From positions 1 through 13,418 of the forward strand of contig CAZDVP010000046.1 of the NCBI GenBank assembly GCA_964508865.1: a DNA stretch of 13,418 nt, written 5' to 3'. Below, piece after piece: positions 7,412 through 13,418 of this stretch (positions within the stretch are counted from its first letter, which is position 1; the number at the start of each line of letters is the position of its first letter). The notes below the pieces were generated by a model. It was not told where the DNA came from, ran no database searches, and saw only the letters and a list, made by a program, of their open reading frames with translations. The translations under genes were made by a program, and so were the position numbers. This DNA is from UBA3263 sp964508865. Lineage in GTDB: Bacteria > Bacteroidota > Bacteroidia > Bacteroidales > Muribaculaceae.

Positions 7412-7608
7412 CCCCTGACGGCATCGAGGCAGAAAAACGCGCCGGCCACTCCGCTGAAAAATCCGATGGGGCTACCCCACCCTATCAGCGAAACCAACGC
7501 AACAGCCGCACCGGCAATAACCCCGGCGAGGTTGGCAATGGCCGAAAACGAAGGAACCGACTGGCGGCGCGAACGCGAAGAAGCGGAAGTGAGAGCTGAA
7601 GTTGTCAT
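7399..7608 (-). CDS. Hypothetical small membrane protein (69 aa)
   Basis: I do not recognise this protein. From the ATG at 7608-7606 it has a short Ser/Arg-rich N-terminus (SASSRSRRQS, residues 8-17) that should stay cytoplasmic. Two hydrophobic, Gly/Ala-rich segments follow, about residues 23-44 (NLAGVIAGAAVALVSLIGW within it) and 46-63 (PIGFFSGVAGAFFCLDAV), separated by GWGSP, and then a short hydrophilic tail. This is a plausible helical hairpin with GxxxG-like spacing. An A-rich stretch precedes the start, as is common in Bacteroidota; the longer frame from 7701 would begin inside the upstream terminator, so it is rejected. The end overlaps rlmH by 13 bp in convergent orientation. No dedicated terminator is visible on either side of the overlap. 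A chance open frame cannot be excluded, but the two clean hydrophobic segments argue for a real gene. Confidence 0.6.
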   Translation of the reverse strand: MTTSALTSASSRSRRQSVPSFSAIANLAGVIAGAAVALVSLIGWGSPIGFFSGVAGAFFCLDAVRGQSW

Positions 7609-7636
7609 AGTTTTACGATTTTTAAGTTTCACACCG

Positions 7637-7644
7637 CAAAGTTC
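7637..7644 (-). promoter_or_regulatory. Weak candidate -7 element for the small membrane protein gene
   Basis: On the minus strand GAACTTTG, followed by CG, matches TAnnTTTG except for the first base. It lies 29 bp upstream of the ATG at 7608 and downstream of the peptidase gene's terminator, where a promoter for the small gene would be needed. No good -33 TTTG is present, so this is tentative. Confidence 0.3.
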
Positions 7645-7699
7645 GCCCCACCTCGGGCAACCATATTGCCCACGATTGTTAAAATTCGAAAACCACTCC

Positions 7700-7733
7700 A
7701 AAAAAGGTCGCCCCTCCGAATCGGAGAGGCGAC
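7700..7733 (-). terminator. Strong intrinsic terminator of the C10 peptidase gene
   Basis: On the minus strand the hairpin pairs GTCGCC (7733-7728) with GGCGAC (7712-7707). After one mismatch an inner CTCCGA/TCGGAG pairing follows around a tiny loop near 7720. The stem is followed by C and six T residues (7706-7700). It begins only 6 bp after the peptidase stop codon. Textbook shape; it separates the peptidase transcript from the downstream small membrane gene. Confidence 0.88.
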
Positions 7734-7739
7734 TTGAAA

Positions 7740-10700
7740 TTACTTGATGATTACCTTGGTGGTTCCGGAGTCGGAGCGGCGTATGTAAACGCCGGGAGTC
7801 AGTTTGTCGGCATCAATCTCAACGCCCTTGAGGTTGAAATATCTGCACTGGCCGGAAGCATCGGCAACCGATATGGATTCAATTTCCGATGGAGCGGCTT
7901 CAATATTGATTGTGTCACTACTGAGAATATTACCTGACTCGTAATCCCTCAATACCAGATAGTATTCGCCCGCCGGGAGGTCCGAAGGCACAACGGTGGT
8001 GAAGGTAAACGTTGAGGAGCTGTTAGGCTCGATAGTCTGCTCGAGCGCTCCATAGCTATGCTTAGTGTAGAATCCACCATGTTCGATTGTGCAGAGAGAG
8101 AGTGAAAGCGGAATTAACTTGGGGGTATCAAACGTGCTGGCGATAACGGCTTCAACCTTCGAGGTCTGGCCCTGTATAAACACATTTGGCGTCGGGGTCA
8201 GGCTCTCCAGAGTAATCGTTCCGTTCGCCGGGCTCACCTCAACATTGGCCACTGCCTCAATCTCACCATCCTGCAGGAACACGAGGTAATAATCTCCGGG
8301 GTTCAATCTGATCAGAGTGCCGCTGAACTTAAACTCGCCTTGTGATTTGGCAGCCAAGGTTGCCGAAGCTTCTCCCAGATTGGTCTGAACAATATAACGA
8401 CCATCTTCACTAAGCATACACAAATAGGCACCATAGGAGGTCGTTTTTTCAACACTATAGGTGTTCATCACCGTCAGATAAACCTCATAGTCTGCGCCCG
8501 AAACGAATCCGGTTGGGCATCGCCACGATTCGATAGTAAGGTCACCGGCAGGGTCTACAATTACCTCCACAACTTGCGAAGCAATAACCTCAGAAGTTAT
8601 GTCGTCAACAACAACTATACTATAGTCCCCGGGCTCCAAATCTGCCGGAACCGTTGAAGAGAACGAAACAGTTTCTGTGCTATTAGCATTAACCGCAATC
8701 TCCCGGCTGCCATATTTCAAATGAGACTTAAAGCTGCCGTCTGCATTGACAGAACAAAGGTGCAGGCTGAAATTCATGCTGCGCGCAACAGCATACGTGT
8801 TTTTCAAAACCACATCTACCGTTGATGAATTACCTATAATCAACGGCTGTGGAGTAGCATTTATGCCGTTAACGCCGAATTCGCCGGCAAGCACCTCAAC
8901 CTCATAATAATCAATCACGCTCATGTTTTGGGCAAACACAAGATAATATTGACCTGGGGCAACACCATTCAATGTGCCGTTAAATATCATGTCGGCTTGC
9001 GATTTCGCCGGGACGGTAACTGACGAAGACCCCAATTCAGCATAAATCCGCAACGATTCACCCTCGAGCTTACACAAGTAAGCATCAAGCGACACGCTTT
9101 TAGCCTCGCTAAAGGTATTGGAAATAGTCAGATATCCTTCGTAGGGCATTCCGAGCCAAAAACCCGTGGGGCATCGCCACGATTCGATAGTGAGTTCACC
9201 GGCAGGGTCTACAATTACCTCCACAACTTGCGAAGCAATAACCTCAGAAGTTATGTCGTCAACAACAACTATACTATAGTCCCCGGGCTCCAAATCTGCC
9301 GGAACCGTTGAAGAGAACGAAACAGTTTCTGTGCTATTAGCATTAACCGCAATCTCCCGGCTGCCATATTTCAAATGAGACTTAAAGCTGCCGTCTGCAT
9401 TGACAGAACAAAGGTGCAGGCTGAAATTCATGCTGCGCGCAACAGCATACGTGTTTTTCAAAACCACATCTACCGTTGATGAATTACCTATAATCAACGG
9501 CTGTGGAGTCGCAGTTATGCCGTTAACGCCGAATTCGCCGGCAAGCACCTCCGCATCGTAAACTGCCACAATACCTTCATTTTGGGCAAAAACAACATGA
9601 TATTGGCCGGGGTTGATGCCTGACAAGGTCCCGCTAAATTTCATTACGCCTCGGGATTGTGCAGGCAGATTCACTGAAGAAGTACCCAACCGCTCAACTA
9701 TATAATATGTATTACCTTCAAGTTCGCATATATAAGCATCGAGCGTTACGCTTTTCGCCGTGGTGAACGTACTGGCGATGGTCAGATAGCCCTCAAATGC
9801 TTCGCCCGGAATAAATCCTGTCGGACAACTCCACGATTCATAAGTCAACTTACCCGATTCCGAAGGCTTGACAACCTCGGTTTCAACCATATTGGTCACA
9901 TAGCTTGAGCCATCCTCAACAATACCGATATAATAGGTACCGGGGGTTAGATTACCGGGAACAGTCGCAGTTAAGGAAACGGTATTGGAACTGAAGCCCG
10001 CCACCGGAACGGATCTGCTACCATAGTTTAAGTCAATCTTCAAATACCCGTCGTCACCTCTATGCAAAAGGTACACGCTGAAAGCAAGACTCTTTACTGT
10101 GGAATAGGTGTTTTCGATAATCAAATTAACTGTCGACGCTCTGCCTATTTCAAGTGGCTGCGGACTGAAATACATATCGGTAACGCCAAAAGAGGCTATC
10201 ACCTCAGCGCTGAAATAACCAACAACCGTATTGCCGTTTTTAAACACTATATAATATGAACCCGCATCTACCTTCGGCATTACACCGGTAAACGCCAATG
10301 TCGCCTCGCCAAATGCTCCGATAGTAGCCGAAGCTGAGCCTAAATCGGCAATCGTTGTTAAACTTTCAGGAGTTCCCTTACACAGCGAAGCCTTTAGTGT
10401 TACGGTTTGAGTAGTCAAAAAACTGCTAAAAACCGTCAGTGCGCCATTGAAAGGCTTGCCCGGCTCCAGATTGCCTGTGGTTTCCCACGAAGTTAGCCTG
10501 AATTCGCCGTCGAGAGATAGACCGCTCGACGAAACATTAAGCGTCAGGAACCGTGGGGTGCCATACACGAGTTTCATCAGTTGCCACCCTCCGTTATTTA
10601 CCTTATAAACCGGATAGACCTTATAGGTGCCATTTGCCAGCGAGGTCGGGATTGTATTATAATATCCGCCGGCACCATAATATTCAGCGATAGTCCGATT

Positions 10701-12008
10701 ATTGATACTGCTGGAGGAAACGTAGACCACATTGCCGGTTGAAACATTTTCCAACTTTACGCCAAAGGTGAAAGTCGCGCTCGCACACCCATAGTTGTAA
10801 AAGCCTCCATTATCGCTGCATGTGCCGATTATCAGTTCTCTTGAATCAATCAGACCGATAATCTGATCGTTGCAGCCAATATATGGCGTCGGAGCAACAG
10901 AGCCGCTTTTGGGTCTGCTTATTTTCAAGACGACGGCCTGATTATAGTTGTACCCGCCGGCACCGCCGCCGGTCCCCAGCGACGAAGGGTTGAGTGCCGA
11001 CAAAACGAAATAGCCGTTTGACGTTCCGCTCCAACCCCAGTTGATATGGAACATGCCGTTTCCATCATAACCATCGCACACAAAGGCATGACCGCCTTTA
11101 GTACTCGAGCCGGAATAATAAACGGGGCCGGTCGTTTTGAGGTTATCATAGATTAACTGCGCCCATTCATCCGGACCATAGAAATCGCGAAGCAGATACT
11201 CTGCCGACACGTCATAGCCAAAGGTATTTACCAACGCACCCCTGACATCCGTGGAATAAGCGCCCGAGCCGCCATTTGCCGATATGTTGTAGCTCATCGC
11301 CACCGAATAACCGGCAGCCTGCATCAGGCGGCCAACGGCATTTGCCTGCGCGGTCGTATAGTCGCCGCTATATGAATCCAACATATTGTTCCACTCAAGC
11401 GTAACGGCCGGCGACGTAAGTTTTTGGCCGTTCCATGTATAGGAGATTGAAGGCACCTGGGCTTGCGGCCACTGATAATACTTCATAATCTGGGCCATGG
11501 CGGTTGCAACGCAGCCGGTAACGGTCTGTTGACCACCGATTGAAGGACAATACTTATTATAGGGGGAGCCCTGATCCCAAGTGGTTTTCAGCATCGGGGC
11601 GATTGCCGGCATCGAGGCCGATGCGGCCTTAGGGTCGGCCGTGGCTACACCATTGCTGCTGCCCCACTGAATTTCACGGGCATATTGTTCGAGCCACCAC
11701 TGCATTTGGGGCGGCATGTTCTGCGGGTCGAAATTGCCGGTTTCGGAATAACCCAAAAGAGGAACTGCAACATCGTCGGCCGACACAAAAAGTGTGGCCG
11801 ACGGGTTAGTGAACACATAATATGCCGGAACGCCATTCTCGGCTTCGCCGGTGAAAACCAACTGAGGCGATTGTGCATTTAAGCCCAAAGCCGGAGCTGA
11901 CTTCTTTGAACCGATTGCACGCTGCAACGCCTGCGCCGGTTCCAGAACCGCGCCGTTGGCAGACCATATCAACCCCAAAGCGGCTAAAAGTGTGATAAAT
12001 TTTTTCAT
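7740..12008 (-). CDS. Secreted C10-family (streptopain-like) cysteine peptidase with four tandem two-part modules and T9SS tail
   Basis: This is a papain-fold protease of the SpeB/streptopain family, 1422 aa from the ATG at 12008; the frame runs on to 12272, but that part is antisense to the neighbouring gene. Signal peptide about 1-19. Residues 22-113 resemble the inhibitory pro-domain of C10 enzymes (AYYVFTN, FVSADD, PLLGYSETGNFD). The catalytic domain spans about 135-365, with Gln146 (TTWDQGSPYN), Cys166 (QTVTGCVATAMAQIMKYY), His307 (KGGHAFVCDGYDG), Asn323-Trp324 (FHINWGWSG) and a Gly-rich loop (344-353). All expected catalytic residues are present, so it should be active. A beta-rich linker (376-495) follows, then four A-B repeats of about 218 aa (502-1371) and a T9SS-like tail (1376-1422, with RYFNLKGVEI and LTPGVYI). 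It is probably exported and surface-anchored or released, degrading host, dietary or competitor proteins; the substrate is unknown. No staphostatin-like inhibitor gene is adjacent. No convincing promoter lies in the 65-bp gap to the upstream gene, so cotranscription with it is possible. Confidence 0.93.
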   Translation of the reverse strand: MKKFITLLAALGLIWSANGAVLEPAQALQRAIGSKKSAPALGLNAQSPQLVFTGEAENGVPAYYVFTNPSATLFVSADDVAVPLLGYSETGNFDPQNMPPQMQWWLEQYAREIQWGSSNGVATADPKAASASMPAIAPMLKTTWDQGSPYNKYCPSIGGQQTVTGCVATAMAQIMKYYQWPQAQVPSISYTWNGQKLTSPAVTLEWNNMLDSYSGDYTTAQANAVGRLMQAAGYSVAMSYNISANGGSGAYSTDVRGALVNTFGYDVSAEYLLRDFYGPDEWAQLIYDNLKTTGPVYYSGSSTKGGHAFVCDGYDGNGMFHINWGWSGTSNGYFVLSALNPSSLGTGGGAGGYNYNQAVVLKISRPKSGSVAPTPYIGCNDQIIGLIDSRELIIGTCSDNGGFYNYGCASATFTFGVKLENVSTGNVVYVSSSSINNRTIAEYYGAGGYYNTIPTSLANGTYKVYPVYKVNNGGWQLMKLVYGTPRFLTLNVSSSGLSLDGEFRLTSWETTGNLEPGKPFNGALTVFSSFLTTQTVTLKASLCKGTPESLTTIADLGSASATIGAFGEATLAFTGVMPKVDAGSYYIVFKNGNTVVGYFSAEVIASFGVTDMYFSPQPLEIGRASTVNLIIENTYSTVKSLAFSVYLLHRGDDGYLKIDLNYGSRSVPVAGFSSNTVSLTATVPGNLTPGTYYIGIVEDGSSYVTNMVETEVVKPSESGKLTYESWSCPTGFIPGEAFEGYLTIASTFTTAKSVTLDAYICELEGNTYYIVERLGTSSVNLPAQSRGVMKFSGTLSGINPGQYHVVFAQNEGIVAVYDAEVLAGEFGVNGITATPQPLIIGNSSTVDVVLKNTYAVARSMNFSLHLCSVNADGSFKSHLKYGSREIAVNANSTETVSFSSTVPADLEPGDYSIVVVDDITSEVIASQVVEVIVDPAGELTIESWRCPTGFWLGMPYEGYLTISNTFSEAKSVSLDAYLCKLEGESLRIYAELGSSSVTVPAKSQADMIFNGTLNGVAPGQYYLVFAQNMSVIDYYEVEVLAGEFGVNGINATPQPLIIGNSSTVDVVLKNTYAVARSMNFSLHLCSVNADGSFKSHLKYGSREIAVNANSTETVSFSSTVPADLEPGDYSIVVVDDITSEVIASQVVEVIVDPAGDLTIESWRCPTGFVSGADYEVYLTVMNTYSVEKTTSYGAYLCMLSEDGRYIVQTNLGEASATLAAKSQGEFKFSGTLIRLNPGDYYLVFLQDGEIEAVANVEVSPANGTITLESLTPTPNVFIQGQTSKVEAVIASTFDTPKLIPLSLSLCTIEHGGFYTKHSYGALEQTIEPNSSSTFTFTTVVPSDLPAGEYYLVLRDYESGNILSSDTINIEAAPSEIESISVADASGQCRYFNLKGVEIDADKLTPGVYIRRSDSGTTKVIIK
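8515..8897. repeat. Near-identical direct repeat, copy 1 (module B3 into A4)
   Basis: This 383-bp stretch matches 9169-9551 at an offset of 654 bp (218 codons). By hand alignment there are only four mismatches: 8538, 8541, 8856 and 8860. The central 314 bp (8542-8855) appear identical. It encodes residues about 1038-1164 of the peptidase. The other A and B modules of the protein are far more diverged, so this pair stands out as recent. Confidence 0.93.
9169..9551. repeat. Near-identical direct repeat, copy 2 (module B2 into A3)
   Basis: This is the partner of the copy at 8515-8897 and encodes residues about 820-946. The four differences cluster within 30-45 bp of the ends (9192, 9195, 9510 and 9514), and they change Asp to Glu and Asn to Thr at the protein level. 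Similarity drops abruptly outside both ends. Confidence 0.93.
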
Positions 12009-12073
12009 ATGATTTAGTGTGTTTATATGTGTGTGAATGATAGCCGCTTGCCGGAGCGATACGGCCGACGCGA

Positions 12074-12784
12074 TCAGTCGCGCGATGAGCCGAAGAAGCG
12101 GAGCAGGTAGAGGAACAGGTTGATGAAGTCGAGGTAGAGGTTGAGGGCGCCGAGAGTGGCCAGGTGGCCGGCGGTGGAGGCAGGCAGGGTTTCGGCCATG
12201 CGCTTGATTTGCTGGGTGTCCCAGGCAGTCAGGCCGATAAAGATTGCAACGCCCAGGAAGCTGATAATCCACTCAAAAGTGCTGTTATGCCAGAAAATGC
12301 CCACCAGCGAGCAGATAATCAGACCGAACAGGCCCATGATCAGCAGCGAACCCATGCGCGACAGGTCGCTCTTGGTGGTGTAGCCATAAATGCTCATGGC
12401 TCCGAAAGTGCCGGCGCATATAAAAAAGGTCTTGGCAATCGAAGCGCCGGTGTAGACGGCGAATATCGGCGTGAGCGACAGGCCGTTGATAACGGCAAAA
12501 AGGTAGAACATACCCGCAGCGGCGGCCGACGACATTTTGGTCAGTCTGGCGCTCAGGAAAATAACAATGGCGATTTCGGCGATAAACAGGCCCCAATAAA
12601 GCAACGGGGTGTTGACCATCACCTGAAGGAAACCCATATTAACGGCCAGCAGCGAAACCAGCGCGGTTACGAGCAGACCGAAGGTCATGCGCATATAAAC
12701 GCCTTTGAGCACGGTTGAAATGCGCGCACCGACGGCGAAGTCTGTGCCGCCATATTGCGGCATATTGTAGGGATAGTTATTCAT
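12074..12784 (-). CDS. Bax inhibitor-1/YccA family integral membrane protein
   Basis: This is a 236-aa inner-membrane protein of the BI-1/TMBIM (UPF0005) family. Homologues include E. coli YccA, which modulates FtsH proteolysis, and Bacillus YetJ, a pH-sensitive calcium leak channel; the role here is not shown by the sequence. After a polar N-terminus (MNNYPYNMPQYGGTD) there are seven hydrophobic segments, at about 33-52, 60-78, 85-105, 110-133, 144-163, 170-187 and 209-231. The family signature is present: TAWDTQQIKRM (186-196) and GALNLYLDFINLFLYLLRFF (212-231). Asp189 and Asp219 correspond to the paired aspartates that form the pH sensor in YetJ, so that machinery looks intact. It lies 38 bp downstream of argS on the same strand with no obvious promoter between, so an argS-linked transcript is likely. 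Confidence 0.94.
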   Translation of the reverse strand: MNNYPYNMPQYGGTDFAVGARISTVLKGVYMRMTFGLLVTALVSLLAVNMGFLQVMVNTPLLYWGLFIAEIAIVIFLSARLTKMSSAAAAGMFYLFAVINGLSLTPIFAVYTGASIAKTFFICAGTFGAMSIYGYTTKSDLSRMGSLLIMGLFGLIICSLVGIFWHNSTFEWIISFLGVAIFIGLTAWDTQQIKRMAETLPASTAGHLATLGALNLYLDFINLFLYLLRFFGSSRD

Positions 12785-12822
12785 CTTGCAGTGATTTTAT
12801 TAAACGGTTAATTAAGCATTAT

Positions 12823-13418
12823 TTACATTCTTTCAACAACGCCGATACCCAAAAGGTTGAGCGCGGTGCGCACTGTTTCGGCCGTTGCGCTGCTCAGGGC
12901 CAGGCGCAGCGAGCGCTTGGCCGGGTCGGTTTCGCCGAGAATCGTGCAGTCGTGGTAGAACTGGTTATATTCCTTGACCAGATCGTAGGCATAGTTGGCA
13001 ATCAGGGCCGGCGAATAGGTGCGGCCAGCCTCCTGAACAACCGACGGGAAGTCGGCCAGGCGCTGAATCAGCGTGATTTCGCGCTCGCAGGGCTCAACGG
13101 TCGAATAATCGCCGATTTCAAAACCCTGGGCGGCAGCGTTGCGCAGAACCGAGCGGATGCGCGCGTAGGTATATTGAATGAACGGACCCGTGTTGCCGTT
13201 GAAGTCAATGCTCTCTTCGGGGTTGAAGGTCATGTTCTTGCGGGGATCGACCTTGAGCAGGAAATATTTCAGCGCGCCCAGGCCAACGACTTCGGCCAGA
13301 TTGTCGAGCTCGGCCTGGTCCATACCTTCGAGGCGACCGCGCTCGGCGCTGACGGTCTTGGCATCGGCAACCATGGCGGCCATCAGGTCGTCGGCGTCAA
13401 CAACCGTGCCCTCGCGGC
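12823..13418 (-). CDS. argS: Arginyl-tRNA synthetase, C-terminal part (N-terminus beyond window edge)
   Basis: This is the last 198 or so residues of the class I synthetase that charges tRNA-Arg in the cytoplasm. Reading in from the right edge gives REGTVVDADDLMAAM, the segment that follows the KMSK-type loop of ArgS. Next come the family marks FLLKVDPRKNMTFNPEESID and DFNGNTGPFIQYTYARIRSV, then the helical DALR anticodon-binding domain (EYNQFYHDCTIL) and the characteristic end LNLLGIGVVERM before TAA at 12825-12823. The frame is open to the window edge, so the gene is cut by the window rather than broken. The internal ATG at 13383 is not the real start. It is followed after 38 bp by the Bax inhibitor-1 family gene on the same strand. 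Confidence 0.95.
   Translation of the reverse strand, partial: REGTVVDADDLMAAMVADAKTVSAERGRLEGMDQAELDNLAEVVGLGALKYFLLKVDPRKNMTFNPEESIDFNGNTGPFIQYTYARIRSVLRNAAAQGFEIGDYSTVEPCEREITLIQRLADFPSVVQEAGRTYSPALIANYAYDLVKEYNQFYHDCTILGETDPAKRSLRLALSSATAETVRTALNLLGIGVVERM

Larger units (their letters stand above)
7896..10505 (-). repeat. Four tandem A-B protein modules (about 218 aa each) in the C10 peptidase
   Basis: Residues 502-1371 of the peptidase consist of alternating modules A1 (502-606), B1 (607-712), A2 (718-822), B2 (826-932), A3 (937-1040), B3 (1044-1150), A4 (1155-1258) and B4 (1263-1371). A modules start near L-T-x-E-S-W and end with a PGxYyxVF-type strand. B modules start near a PQPL-IG motif and carry NTYxxx(K/R)SxxFS-x-L and an LxPGxYxIxV strand. 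The conserved SW of the A modules sits at 507, 725, 943 and 1161, exactly 218 residues apart each time. The alternating strands look like paired Ig-like beta-sandwiches; the family is not one I can name. Confidence 0.85.

Noticed and set aside
7399..7608. Small gene next to the C10 peptidase as a staphostatin-like protease inhibitor
   Set aside because: Such inhibitors are soluble beta-barrel proteins of about 100 residues or more; this product has two hydrophobic helices and is separated from the peptidase gene by a strong terminator.
8515..9551. The direct repeat as a transposon or CRISPR-like array
   Set aside because: Both copies lie in frame within one continuous coding sequence, have a whole-codon period (654 bp), lack terminal inverted repeats and spacers, and encode a protein module.
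12009..12272. 88-codon N-terminal extension of the C10 peptidase
   Set aside because: The sequence is antisense to the end of the Bax inhibitor-1 family gene, is P/R/H-rich, and would bury the clear signal peptide that starts at 12008.

Overview
The window reads as chromosomal DNA of a GC-rich gut-type Bacteroidales (Bacteroidota), possibly Muribaculaceae-like. Three things point there. Promoter-like sites follow the Bacteroidota TAnnTTTG -7 pattern. Translation starts lack Shine-Dalgarno sequences and sit in A/T-rich leaders. Two very large secreted proteins end in T9SS-type sorting tails. The family placement is an inference; the phylum-level placement is well supported. No tRNA, rRNA, insertion sequence, integrase, CRISPR array or phage gene was found.

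Layout, left to right. Positions 1-1315 (minus) hold an electron-transfer flavoprotein operon: etfB complete, then etfA running off the left edge. A 174-183 bp intergenic region (length depends on the start chosen for the next gene) with divergent promoters separates it from a plus-strand gene (1499-5914) for a roughly 1470-residue secreted, multidomain adhesin-like protein: signal peptide, beta-propeller-like region, fibronectin III domains, three jelly-roll (choice-of-anchor J/MAM-like) domains, a CARDB-like domain and a T9SS tail. A bidirectional terminator hairpin lies between it and the convergent nadC (6024-6872, minus; NAD biosynthesis). nadC is divergent from rlmH (6938-7411, plus; 23S rRNA methyltransferase), and the two share a near-perfectly palindromic promoter core. 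A 69-residue putative membrane protein (7399-7608, minus) overlaps the end of rlmH tail to tail.

Positions 7740-12008 (minus) hold a 1422-residue C10-family (streptopain/SpeB-like) cysteine peptidase. It has a pro-domain, a complete catalytic set, four copies of a two-part module of about 218 residues, and a T9SS tail; a strong intrinsic terminator follows it. Upstream on the same strand are a Bax inhibitor-1/YccA-family membrane protein (12074-12784) and the 3' part of argS (12823 to the right edge).

Most genes are housekeeping (Etf electron transfer, NAD synthesis, ribosome modification, tRNA charging). The accessory interest lies in the two giant secreted proteins and in the small membrane protein. 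The two most noteworthy structures are a nearly identical 383-bp direct repeat inside the peptidase gene, which suggests recent duplication or gene conversion of a surface module, and the symmetric nadC/rlmH promoter. I did not find a convincing novel multi-gene system such as a defence or mobile system.
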